Virus record (IMG/VR): IMGVR_UViG_3300031566_000143
Location: 1-40,232 of that record
DNA from: a virus
Direction: 5' to 3' (one strand)
Length of the DNA stretch: 40,232 nt
The translations under genes were made by a program, and so were the position numbers. The notes under the pieces were generated by a model. It searched no databases, was not told where the DNA came from, and saw only the letters and a program-made list of their open reading frames with translations. Of the stretch, positions 1-5,869 are shown piece after piece (position 1 is the stretch's first letter; each line of letters begins with the position of its first letter).

Positions 1-517
1 CCGCCCACGAGAGCGGCCCCGTGAAGATCGTCCACTCGGGCATGTTCTCCCGGATGTACGCATACCATTGTTTGGCCTTGTCGTCGTAGGGCTTCTCGCT
101 CCACAGGTCGACGCCGAAGATCGCCTTTTGCGAGTAGAGATACTGGAGCCGCCCGATTACCTTTTCGTCCGGGTCCTTCGACGGCCCGAGGGCGAATATC
201 GCCGGGAACCCCCGCCCCTTCTCTGGGTCGTCGTGGTAGCCGCTGGTCACAAAGCGCCCCCAGGTATACCCCCGCCGCTGCATCCACTCCCACTGCTCGC
301 TCGGCAGCCGCCGGTACTCGTAGACCCCTGCCCCCGCCGGCACCACCAGGTCCGGCTCGGGCTCCGGTTCCGGTTCGGGCGCCGGCGCCGCCTCGTGGAT
401 CTCCAGCGTCACCGGCCCCGCCGAGGTCCGGATCGTCACCGTCTCCGCGGGGACCTCGACGATGGCCCAGCAGAAAAGAAACGCGACCAGGGCCGCCATC
501 ACCATTCGCTTTCTCAT
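1..517 (-). CDS. Secreted hypothetical protein, 3' end beyond the left edge
   Basis: The reading frame is open from an ATG at 517 to the left edge (172 codons, no stop reached). An AGGAGG-like Shine-Dalgarno lies just upstream. The protein begins with a signal peptide: basic MRKRM, a hydrophobic stretch (AALVAFLFCWAIV) and a plausible cleavage site near VPA|ET. A short beta-rich stretch and a Pro-Glu linker (repeated EPEPEP, about residues 48-56) follow, then a Trp/Tyr-rich globular part (SEQWEWMQRRGYTWGRF, later KQWYAYIRENMPEW). I recognise no family. Export to the envelope or outside is likely. Its position at the distal end of the early leftward block would suit a lysogenic-conversion or superinfection protein, but that is only inference. 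Confidence 0.72.
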   Translation of the reverse strand, partial: MRKRMVMAALVAFLFCWAIVEVPAETVTIRTSAGPVTLEIHEAAPAPEPEPEPEPDLVVPAGAGVYEYRRLPSEQWEWMQRRGYTWGRFVTSGYHDDPEKGRGFPAIFALGPSKDPDEKVIGRLQYLYSQKAIFGVDLWSEKPYDDKAKQWYAYIRENMPEWTIFTGPLSWA

Positions 518-530
518 CTCATCCTCCTCT

Positions 531-584
531 CAAAAGAGCCCCGGGGACCTCGGGCAGTCACAGGGGGTATGAAGCCCCCGGGGC
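531..584 (-). terminator. Candidate rho-independent terminator after the zinc-finger gene
   Basis: A perfect 9-bp GC stem (GCCCCGGGG at 538-546 and CCCCGGGGC at 576-584) is followed on the minus strand by CTCTTTTG (531-537). It lies between the stop of the zinc-finger gene and the start of the secreted-protein gene. The 29-base loop is long and the T-run short, so termination may be partial. Confidence 0.5.
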
Positions 585-593
585 GTGGGGTGG

Positions 594-1022
594 CTAATGG
601 TCCTCCGACTCACTGGCCGGCTTGTGTTCTTGGCAGCGAGGATTTATCTCCTCGTCCGGGTCGTAGTCGTCCGTGTCGTCATCGTCCTCGTCCCCTGCGG
701 CCACCTTGTACGCGCACGCGCTGCAGAGGTCGGGGTGCACCCACCAGCAAGGCCCACCGTCGTCCGGGAGGCAGGAGTGGTCGTCGTCACAGCCGCAGAC
801 GCGGCAAACCCGCCGTGCCGGTTGAAGCGCTTTCAATTTCGCCTGTTTCTGCTCTTCGGCCTGGGCGTCCGCCTGGGCGAACAGGCGCCGCGCCGCGGCC
901 TTCTTGTCCTCCCACGGCCACACGGTAGCCAGGAGCGTGACGCCCATCCGGAAATTGCTGTAGCTCTCGAATGGATGATTGAACGTCCGAGAGCTGTGTG
1001 CCTCGATTCTGAAAATGTGCAT
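594..1022 (-). CDS. Phage zinc-finger protein with acidic tail
   Basis: This 142-aa protein starts at an ATG preceded by a strong AAGGAGGAGG. The N-terminal half is soluble and helical, with an Ala/Lys/Gln-rich segment. The centre holds a Cys cluster of the form CxxCxC...C...C...CxxC (CRVCGCDDDHSC, then GGPCWWVHPDLCSAC), which should bind one or two zinc ions. The Cys/Trp pattern resembles small phage proteins of unknown function that I recall from many GC-rich phages. The C-terminus is strongly acidic (DEDDDDTDDYDPDEE), perhaps a DNA mimic or a protein-interaction tail. It is the last gene before a hairpin terminator in the early leftward block. A nucleic-acid or protein-binding early function is likely, but no activity can be assigned. 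Confidence 0.8.
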   Translation of the reverse strand: MHIFRIEAHSSRTFNHPFESYSNFRMGVTLLATVWPWEDKKAAARRLFAQADAQAEEQKQAKLKALQPARRVCRVCGCDDDHSCLPDDGGPCWWVHPDLCSACAYKVAAGDEDDDDTDDYDPDEEINPRCQEHKPASESEDH

Positions 1023-1041
1023 CTATCCTCCTCCTTACGCC

Positions 1042-1872
1042 TCAGCCAATGCCTCCAGAAACGCGCTGTGAACTGCACACGAAGCCCCGGCGGTCCGGGC
1101 TGTCCTCTGTGTGCTCTTGGCCGCCGGCCACTGCCACAGCATCAGCGACAGCGGCCCGATGGACATTTGCAGACAGCGGATCCCCTCGACCGGCTCGACG
1201 AGCTGGGTAAACGGCTGCCACCCCGCCCTCCCCTCTATCGTTGAATAGGTCCGCGCCGAGCACTGCCTCTCTCATCTCGTCCCAGTTCTGATTCCGACTC
1301 AGTGTCGTGCTGTCGACCGAGTCGGCCCCTATTTCCCGCGCCCATCTGATACGGTCGCGCGTGCCCACGCCGCCGATATGCGCCTGCTTGCCTACGTCAT
1401 GCGCGAATTCGACCCACATCTGCGCGGTTGCCAGCTTCCAGGCCATAGTGCCGCCGACGAAAATATGGGTGAACCGCTCAAGATGGTATGGCGTGAGGTC
1501 CTGCGGAAGCATCCCGTCCTGCACGGCAAGCGCCAGCCGCGGCGCTGTCAACAGTTGCCCGTAGGCCCAGCCGACGCTAAAGCCGAGAGACGCGCGGCCG
1601 CCGGCGACGATGTCAGGGGCGACTATGAAGTCGACGCTGAGACCCCATCGGTGCGCCCCCTCAATGGCTTTGAGGAACGCGCCCTCATCGAACGGAAGCC
1701 CCCGTTTCCAGCATCCCCAGGCGCCGTTGTCGAGCGCGCACCGCACGCCCCTCATCTGCCCCCAGCGCTTGCTCGGGCTCCAGCTGCGGGAACTCGAAAG
1801 CATGACGCCACATCCCAACTCGCGCACGTGCTCCAGCCCCTTACCGACCATCGCTCCGATGTAAATCAGCAT
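1042..1872 (-). CDS. TGT/DpdA-like guanine transglycosylase (phage type)
   Basis: Members of the tRNA-guanine transglycosylase superfamily swap guanine for a 7-deazaguanine base. Short phage members related to DpdA act on DNA. In this 276-aa protein I see an LDNGAW motif (about residues 47-52), FIVAPD (82-87), LAVQDG (115-120), HIFVGGTMAWKL (136-147) and GADSVDSTTLSRN (182-194). The last aligns by eye with GxDxxDxxxPTRN of TGT, which places D187 at the catalytic nucleophile. The Cys3-His zinc site of tRNA-type TGT is absent. Start at 1872 is chosen because GGAAGAGAG precedes it; the frame is open up to 1929. The last ~70 residues are low-complexity, and another frame looks more protein-like there (see findings). 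No preQ0 synthesis gene lies in the window. Confidence 0.72.
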   Translation of the reverse strand: MLIYIGAMVGKGLEHVRELGCGVMLSSSRSWSPSKRWGQMRGVRCALDNGAWGCWKRGLPFDEGAFLKAIEGAHRWGLSVDFIVAPDIVAGGRASLGFSVGWAYGQLLTAPRLALAVQDGMLPQDLTPYHLERFTHIFVGGTMAWKLATAQMWVEFAHDVGKQAHIGGVGTRDRIRWAREIGADSVDSTTLSRNQNWDEMREAVLGADLFNDRGEGGVAAVYPARRAGRGDPLSANVHRAAVADAVAVAGGQEHTEDSPDRRGFVCSSQRVSGGIG

Positions 1873-2059
1873 CTCTCTTCCCACGAAACCGTCACCTCTA
1901 CCCTGGGGTTTTCCTTGTCGATGTTCCATGCCCCGTGGCAGCCCGCGACGTATTTGTCCACCCGAGGCACGGCGGGGCGCACTTGGTTGGCACGGCGGGG
2001 CGCACTTGGTTGGCCCTGCGGTCGAGGTCGTCCATCTCGTAACCCTGTCCCATAGTCAT
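1866..2059 (-). pseudogene. Small gene frameshifted by a 23-bp tandem duplication
   Basis: An ATG at 2059 with a good AGGAG upstream opens a 53-codon frame that stops at TAG 1900-1898. Inside it a 23-base unit occurs twice in tandem (1966-1988, 1989-2011). With one unit removed, the frame runs on to encode a 56-aa protein that continues VPRVDKYVAGCHGAWN and ends VEVTVSWEERC. Its TGA (1868-1866) would then overlap the ATG of the downstream transglycosylase gene at 1872, the tight coupling seen through the rest of the operon. The present form is therefore probably the disrupted version of a real small gene. Product function is unknown. Confidence 0.7.
1966..2011. repeat. Perfect 23-bp tandem duplication (two copies)
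   Basis: The unit starts GGCACGGCGGGGCGC and ends ACTTGGTT. It occurs at 1966-1988 and 1989-2011 with no mismatch. Its length is not a multiple of three, so gain or loss of one copy shifts the frame of the small gene it lies in. Confidence 0.95.
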
Positions 2060-2073
2060 AGAGCGCTCCTCTC

Positions 2074-2763
2074 CTACTTAGGCCTCTTATGAACATAGTC
2101 AAAAGCCGGCCCGCCGGGGCTCGCGTCGGCGACCTCGGCCTTCCTGGGGCGGTTCTTCTCGATGATGTCGATGCAGTGGCAGACGGCCTCGGCGAGGGTC
2201 GACCCGCCTTTAGCGTCGCTGGACGCGTCCGAAGAGATGTCCTCTCCTGACCTGACCTGTCCAGGGGCCAGGTCAGGAGAGGAATGACATGACATGGAAG
2301 GACATGGAAGGGATAGGCCGCCGTTGTCTGCCACTGTCTGCCGTTGTCCGCCGCTGTCCAGACTCGCGCCGACGCGCTCCGGGTCGAACTTCCCGCGCAG
2401 GCTCGCAAAGCCCGGCTCCGGCGGACCCTTGCCCCCGGCGTGGCGCTTCTGCGCCCGCTGGATGCGCTTGTGGATGAACTCCCAGCAGTGGTCGTGCCAG
2501 TCGTGGACGACGAGGCGATGGACAGGGTGGCGGTCCAGCCACCGGCACTCGACCATCGCCTCGATCATCCGACCTGGTTCCCCTGCCCAGCCGGCGGCGT
2601 GCTCTATGGCCTCGTCGGGCCAGCGGCCGATGTCCCCCCTGTAGGCGAACGCCGCCGCAAAATGCCAGGTATGCTCCAGGAGGCCGCTGGTCTCCGCCGC
2701 GCCGGTGCCCAGAACGCTCCGCAGGTGGATGTGCTTGGGATGCTCGGGCGTCCCCAGTTTCAC
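2074..2763 (-). CDS. Phage replication-type protein (N-terminal domain like replisome organisers)
   Basis: This 229-aa protein starts at a GTG with AGGAGG upstream. The N-terminal ~110 residues match a pattern I know from phage replication initiator or organiser proteins: a winged-helix-like segment with WPDEAIEHAAGWAG, then ECRWLDRHPVHRLVVHDWHDHC. The rest is a polar, Ser/Gly/Asp-rich linker and a short helical C-terminus (AEAVCHCIDIIEKNRPRK). It lies in the early leftward block downstream of the Cro- and Xis-like genes, where lambdoid phages carry replication genes. The stop TAG lies among the upstream sequences of the next small gene. A regulatory DNA-binding role is the main alternative. 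Confidence 0.68.
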   Translation of the reverse strand: MKLGTPEHPKHIHLRSVLGTGAAETSGLLEHTWHFAAAFAYRGDIGRWPDEAIEHAAGWAGEPGRMIEAMVECRWLDRHPVHRLVVHDWHDHCWEFIHKRIQRAQKRHAGGKGPPEPGFASLRGKFDPERVGASLDSGGQRQTVADNGGLSLPCPSMSCHSSPDLAPGQVRSGEDISSDASSDAKGGSTLAEAVCHCIDIIEKNRPRKAEVADASPGGPAFDYVHKRPK

Positions 2764-2787
2764 GGTATGGCCCTCCTGCGGATGTAA

Positions 2788-2916
2788 TCAGTCGAACCTG
2801 CAGAAGAGCATCACGATCACGGCGTACACGGCGGCCGTCACGACGAGACAGACGGCACCGTACCAGACAGCGCGCAGCACCGCTCTCACGGTGAGCCCGT
2901 CCTCTTTGCCGCGCAT
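2788..2916 (-). CDS. 42-aa single-pass membrane peptide
   Basis: An ATG at 2916 with GGGGAG at good spacing opens a 42-codon frame ending TGA at 2788. The first ~17 residues are polar and basic, followed by a hydrophobic helix (GAVCLVVTAAVYAVIVMLF) and a short CRFD tail. It fills the space between the Xis-like gene and the replication-type gene. Function is unknown; small early membrane peptides of phages may act on the host envelope or in superinfection exclusion. Support is the start signal, membrane segment and neat spacing. Confidence 0.6.
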   Translation of the reverse strand: MRGKEDGLTVRAVLRAVWYGAVCLVVTAAVYAVIVMLFCRFD

Positions 2917-2949
2917 GGCACTCCCCTTTTCCCCCCGTCCATAAAGTCG

Positions 2950-2982
2950 CCCGGCGGGGTGGGAAGGAGCGGCCCCGCCGGG
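2950..2982 (-). terminator. Strong 10-bp GC hairpin after the Xis-like gene
   Basis: CCCGGCGGGG (2950-2959) and CCCCGCCGGG (2973-2982) pair perfectly around a 13-base loop. On the minus strand CGACTTTATGG follows, so the U-tract is weak. It could attenuate early transcription between the Xis-like gene and the membrane-peptide gene. Confidence 0.45.
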
Positions 2983-2990
2983 CCCAAGCG

Positions 2991-3359
2991 TCAGGAGCTG
3001 GGGGGGTGCTCCCGGACGCGTCTTAGAATATCATCAGCGCGCTCGCGGCCCTGGGCGACCAGTTCGTTGTTCTCCCCGCTCCGGCGGTGCGCGAGATAGA
3101 ACGCCTCGAGGTCGGTCAGGCTGAACCGCCACGCGCCTCCCCACTTGGCCCCTCGCAGCTCTCCCGAGCGGGCGAGCTCCCGGACCTGGTACTCGGACGT
3201 CTTGAGCAGCTTGGCCGCCTCGGCAACGGTGAGCAGGGGATTGACCACGTGGTGGATCCCCCCGGTGCGGTAGTTCTCGAGGAGAAATTCGCCCCTGCTG
3301 CCCTTCTCGCGCAGCAGCCGCCCCTCGATTACCTTCCCGGCCCTCATCACTCCAGGCAT
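2991..3359 (-). CDS. Excisionase-like helix-turn-helix DNA-binding protein
   Basis: This 122-aa protein carries a central HTH of the MerR/excisionase (HTH_17) type: NPLLTVAEAAKLLKTSEYQV, then RELARSGELRGAKWGGAWRF and a DLEAFY recognition tail (about residues 40-90). Such proteins bend DNA at att sites or act as small regulators. Being one gene from the Cro-like repressor and ~1.5 kb from integrase and attP, it is the best candidate for the excisionase that reverses integration. ATG 3359 is used; an in-frame ATG four codons later is possible. The N-terminal 40 residues are basic and without a recognisable domain. Confidence 0.72.
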   Translation of the reverse strand: MPGVMRAGKVIEGRLLREKGSRGEFLLENYRTGGIHHVVNPLLTVAEAAKLLKTSEYQVRELARSGELRGAKWGGAWRFSLTDLEAFYLAHRRSGENNELVAQGRERADDILRRVREHPPSS

Positions 3360-3385
3360 CCGGTCCCCCGCACCGCAGCGCTGCG

Positions 3386-3610
3386 CTACGGCTCGGCCTC
3401 AAAAAAATACTCGATCCTCCGCCCCAGGCGTCCCGCGTAGACCGCGAGGATGTCCGCCTTCGGCTGGGTTTTGCCCGTCAGGTGATTTTTGACCGTCGCT
3501 GCGTCCACTCCGGCCGCCGCGGCCAGCTGGGTTGGCGTGACGCCCGCCCGGGCGACCGCGGCCGCAAGACGCTGCACGCTGTACCTTACACCGTACCTCT
3601 TCCCCTCCAT
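3386..3610 (-). CDS. Cro-like HTH repressor
   Basis: This 74-aa protein contains an XRE-type HTH: GVTPTQLAAAAGVDAATVKNHLTGKTQPKADIL. The start at 3610 has GGAGGG just upstream. An earlier in-frame GTG at 3631 lies almost on the predicted transcription start and is less likely. It is the first gene of the early leftward transcript and is divergent from the CI-like gene, the classical cro position. It probably competes for operators in 3632-3778 to favour lytic growth. The short C-terminus (RRIEYFFEAEP) may mediate dimerisation. Confidence 0.78.
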   Translation of the reverse strand: MEGKRYGVRYSVQRLAAAVARAGVTPTQLAAAAGVDAATVKNHLTGKTQPKADILAVYAGRLGRRIEYFFEAEP

Positions 3611-3640
3611 GATTCCCTCCACGCGCCGCACCGCAGCGGT

Positions 3641-3668
3641 ATGGTACAGTGTTCTTTCGGCGCGTCAA
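3641..3668 (-). promoter_or_regulatory. Predicted early leftward promoter (PR-like)
   Basis: On the minus strand TTGACG (3668-3663) and TACCAT (3646-3641) are separated by 16 bases. The predicted start near 3634 would drive the cro-like gene. The -10 overlaps a GGTATGGT repeat that recurs by the CI promoter. Confidence 0.55.
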
Positions 3669-3700
3669 GGGGAAATCTAAAGTTTTTTCACAAATAATTC

Positions 3701-3728
3701 TTGACCGCTCCGGTGCGCTCGCTATAAC
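3701..3728 (+). promoter_or_regulatory. Predicted repressor promoter (PRM-like)
   Basis: TTGACC (3701-3706) and TATAAC (3723-3728) with a 16-base spacer form a near-consensus sigma70 promoter. Transcription would begin near 3735, about 45 bases before the repressor ATG. Confidence 0.7.
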
Positions 3729-3778
3729 ACCCTCCTGGGGTATGGTCACGGTTTCGGGTCCCACGTAGCAGGTCACTC

Positions 3779-4465
3779 ATGGCAGCAGCGCCGCGGTTCG
3801 GAGAGATCATCAGGCAGTACCGCACGCGCGCCGGTCTCGGGCAGCGGGAGCTCGGCGAGAGGATCGGCGTCTCGGAGTCGTGGGTCGCGGCGATCGAGGC
3901 CGAGCGCCACCGGCCGACCATCGAGCGCCTCGAGCAGCTGGTCGTGGCGCTCGGATGCACGTCAGGGGAAGCCGGGGAGCTCAGGGAGTTGAACCTGAGC
4001 CTGCGCGCCAACAGGGAGGGCCGCGAGCTCGCGGAGATCCTCATGGCGCGCGCGGGGAGCGCGGGGCAGAGGGGGACCGAGGGCGTCGTTCGCCACCGGT
4101 TTGTTCCGGTCCTTATTCTGGCTGTCGGGGAAGATCCGCGACTTGGAGGTGGTATCGTGACCGAGAGGTACCCGGTCGCCGAAGACACCGGCGACGAAGA
4201 GCTGTTTCTGTGGAGTGTCATTGGGGACGGGATGGCACCGCGACTGTCGGCCGGGACGCTTGTAGTCGTCTCGCCGGGTACGCAGCTGCGCGCGGGGGCG
4301 CCGGCGCTCTGTATGCTCACGAGCGGGCTCGTCTGTGCGCTGTGGAGCGGCGAGGGCGACAAGTGCCGCCTGGGCTTTCTTAACCCGGACCATCCCGCGC
4401 GCCTGGTCCCGCGCGACGAGGTCGTCTGGTGCTACGCTATCGTCAAGGCCTACGTGGACGTCTAA
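3779..4465 (+). CDS. CI-like phage repressor with degenerate S24 domain
   Basis: This 228-aa protein should maintain lysogeny. Residues ~8-62 form an XRE HTH (GLGQRELGERIGVSESWVAAIEAE). Residues ~140-228 resemble the LexA/CI S24 peptidase fold (ELFLWSVIGDGMAP, then SAGTLVVVSPG, then LGFLNPDHPARLV). In active members the motif is GDSM and a Lys follows about 37 residues later. Here the Ser position is Gly151 (codon GGG, 4229-4231) and the Lys region reads CALWSG, so both dyad residues appear lost. RecA-stimulated self-cleavage is unlikely; induction may need an antirepressor or another signal. It has its own promoter and is divergent from the Cro-like gene. Confidence 0.85.
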   Translation: MAAAPRFGEIIRQYRTRAGLGQRELGERIGVSESWVAAIEAERHRPTIERLEQLVVALGCTSGEAGELRELNLSLRANREGRELAEILMARAGSAGQRGTEGVVRHRFVPVLILAVGEDPRLGGGIVTERYPVAEDTGDEELFLWSVIGDGMAPRLSAGTLVVVSPGTQLRAGAPALCMLTSGLVCALWSGEGDKCRLGFLNPDHPARLVPRDEVVWCYAIVKAYVDV

Positions 4466-4472
4466 GCTGTCT

Positions 4473-4491
4473 TGTGGAAGTTTTGTGGAAG
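4473..4491 (+). repeat. Left arm-type integrase sites (P arm), two TGTGGAAG repeats
   Basis: TGTGGAAG occurs at 4473-4480 and 4484-4491, in the same orientation and 11 bp apart, one helical turn. The same pair with the same spacing occurs on the other side of the tRNA-like core (4738-4756). Tyrosine integrases of the lambda class bind such arm sites with their N-terminal domain. Confidence 0.7.
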
Positions 4492-4634
4492 AAAGCGCCT
4501 CCAGGGGCCGCTGCACCGCCACACAGCCCGACGCCTCCCAACGGGGCGACGGCGGACCTAACCCCTTCGGGGGCCGCTGGTTGTCACTCAACGCCCGCGC
4601 CCGTCGAGACTTACGCCGGACGCCCCGAAACGTT

Positions 4635-4679
4635 TTCCTAAACCGGGGGTCGCAGGTTCGAATCCTGCCGGGCGTACCA
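4635..4679 (+). other. attP core: 3' half of tRNA-Arg(CCT)
   Basis: The segment has the anticodon loop TTCCTAA (CCT at 4637-4639), anticodon stem 3' strand ACCGG, a 5-base variable loop, a perfect T-arm (GCAGG, TTCGAAT, CCTGC), the acceptor 3' strand CGGGCGT, discriminator A and CCA. The upstream half is not a tRNA: the D-arm is lacking and the anticodon stem 5' strand mismatches. Phages that integrate into tRNA genes carry just this 3' half in attP, so that the gene is restored on integration. The predicted attB is the host tRNA-Arg(CCT). Confidence 0.8.
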
Positions 4680-4705
4680 TTTAACTTCTAACGAGAACGC
4701 GACTT

Positions 4706-5869
4706 ATGGCAAGGGGCAGAAAAGCCGCCGACGGGCCTGTGGAAGAATTGTGGAAGGGTCGCATCGTAAAGGTGGGCCGCGTGTCGGTATACCGGCGGGG
4801 GAGATGGTACCACTGCTACTTTCATCTGGACGGAAAACGACACCGCGAACAACTCGACACCGACGACGCGCGAGTCGCCCTTGAAACCGCCAGGACGGTC
4901 GACGCCAGCCTGGGGCACGAACGCCCCTCAGAGGTCATGCGTTCCCTGGCCGACCGCGCGGCCGGCGTTCCCTCGCTCCGCGTCTCCGCGCTGATGGATG
5001 CCCTCGAGGCCAACCGCAAGGCGGCCGGACTCAGCAAGTCCTATCTCAGCTGGCTCGGCTGGCGCCGGCGCCAGGCCCAGGGGCTCCTCGGCTCGCTCAA
5101 GGTCCGCAGTATCGCCCGCGCCGACTGCGAGGGTGTCCTCTCGGCCGTCACGGGCCGGCGGGGCATGGCTCAGTATCTTCGCACTCTCCTACGCTTCGCT
5201 GTGGCCGTCGGCTACATCGACCGCTCGCCGATGTCGGACGTCCGCGTGCCGGCGCCGGGCCGCAGCCGGCTCCCGATGCCCTTCCACGGCGCGCCCAACG
5301 TCCCGCAGTATCTCCTGCCCGGGCAGGTCGCGGAGTACCGCGGGGTCTTTGCCGGCACGCTGCTCGATGGCCCCTATCTCCTGGGCCTCTACGCCGGGTT
5401 GCGCCTCCAGGAGATTGTGTTCCTGGAGTGGCCGCGCGTGAGCCTGCGGTCGCACACGCTTCAGGTCGCGGCGGTCGGCGAGTGGCGCCCGAAATCGAGA
5501 CAGGCCCGGACGCTCCCGTTACACGCCGAGCTCTACGCGTGGCTGTCGGCACACCGAAAGCGGTGGGGACCCGTCTGTCCCTCCCCGGAAGGAAAGCGCT
5601 GGCAGCCGCGCAACCTGCGGCGCAAGGCCGATATGATTATTGACGCGGAAAACAGGCGGCGAAAGGCGGACAACCCGAGGGCGCGAACCTTAAAGCGGCT
5701 GGGCTTTCACACGCTCCGGCACACCTTTGCCGTCGCGGCTGCCGGCGCGGGGATCCCCCTTACCACCATCCAGGCGTGGCTCGGGCACGCCGACCTCTCG
5801 ACCACCCAGCTCTACGCCCATTTTTCGCCGGCATACCAGCGCGAGGGCATCGAGCGCGTCGCGTTCTGA
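4706..5869 (+). CDS. int: Tyrosine site-specific integrase
   Basis: This 387-aa recombinase catalyses attP x attB integration. The N-terminal ~70 residues form a beta-rich arm-binding domain (VSVYRRGRWYHCYFHLDGKRHREQL). A SAM-like core-binding domain follows (about 90-175), then the catalytic domain. Catalytic residues are visible: R233 (LYAGLRLQEI), K263 (RPKSRQARTL), H335/R338 (FHTLRHTF), H361 (WLGHADLSTTQLY) and nucleophile Y370. It starts 26 bases after the attP core. Its first codons contain the right-hand arm repeats, so VEELWK is encoded by binding sites. No strong Shine-Dalgarno precedes ATG 4706; a GTG at 4783 with AAGGTGGG is an alternative start. The 3' end overlaps the glycosyltransferase frame on the other strand. 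Confidence 0.95.
   Translation: MARGRKAADGPVEELWKGRIVKVGRVSVYRRGRWYHCYFHLDGKRHREQLDTDDARVALETARTVDASLGHERPSEVMRSLADRAAGVPSLRVSALMDALEANRKAAGLSKSYLSWLGWRRRQAQGLLGSLKVRSIARADCEGVLSAVTGRRGMAQYLRTLLRFAVAVGYIDRSPMSDVRVPAPGRSRLPMPFHGAPNVPQYLLPGQVAEYRGVFAGTLLDGPYLLGLYAGLRLQEIVFLEWPRVSLRSHTLQVAAVGEWRPKSRQARTLPLHAELYAWLSAHRKRWGPVCPSPEGKRWQPRNLRRKADMIIDAENRRRKADNPRARTLKRLGFHTLRHTFAVAAAGAGIPLTTIQAWLGHADLSTTQLYAHFSPAYQREGIERVAF
4738..4756 (+). repeat. Right arm-type integrase sites (P' arm) inside int
   Basis: TGTGGAAG occurs at 4738-4745 and 4749-4756, again 11 bp apart and in the same orientation as the left pair. It lies 59 bp beyond the core within the first codons of the integrase gene, so integrase binding here could also reduce its own expression. 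Confidence 0.68.

Larger units (their letters stand above)
3639..3748. promoter_or_regulatory. Candidate operator repeats in the immunity region
   Basis: GGTATGGT occurs at 3639-3646 and again at 3739-3746, exactly 100 bp apart, followed by similar bases (ACAGTGTTC and CACGGTTTC). One copy overlaps the predicted -10 of the leftward promoter and the other lies just downstream of the rightward -10. They are possible CI/Cro binding sites; two short matches are weak evidence. Confidence 0.3.

Noticed and set aside
1866-2408. A 180-codon minus-strand frame covering this range
   Set aside because: Its upstream part is a shadow of the replication-type gene. Only its last part, after the 23-bp duplication, is the restored frame of the broken small gene.
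4550-4580. Hairpin CCCC-TTC-GGGG after the repressor gene as a terminator
   Set aside because: No T-run follows on either strand and the stem is short; it is left as unassigned attP-region sequence.
4591-4679. A full tRNA gene, because ACGCCCG at 4591-4597 pairs perfectly with the acceptor strand at 4669-4675
   Set aside because: The distance is about 13 bases too long for a class I tRNA, no D-arm with GG is present, and the anticodon stem 5' strand mismatches. Only the 3' half is tRNA-like.
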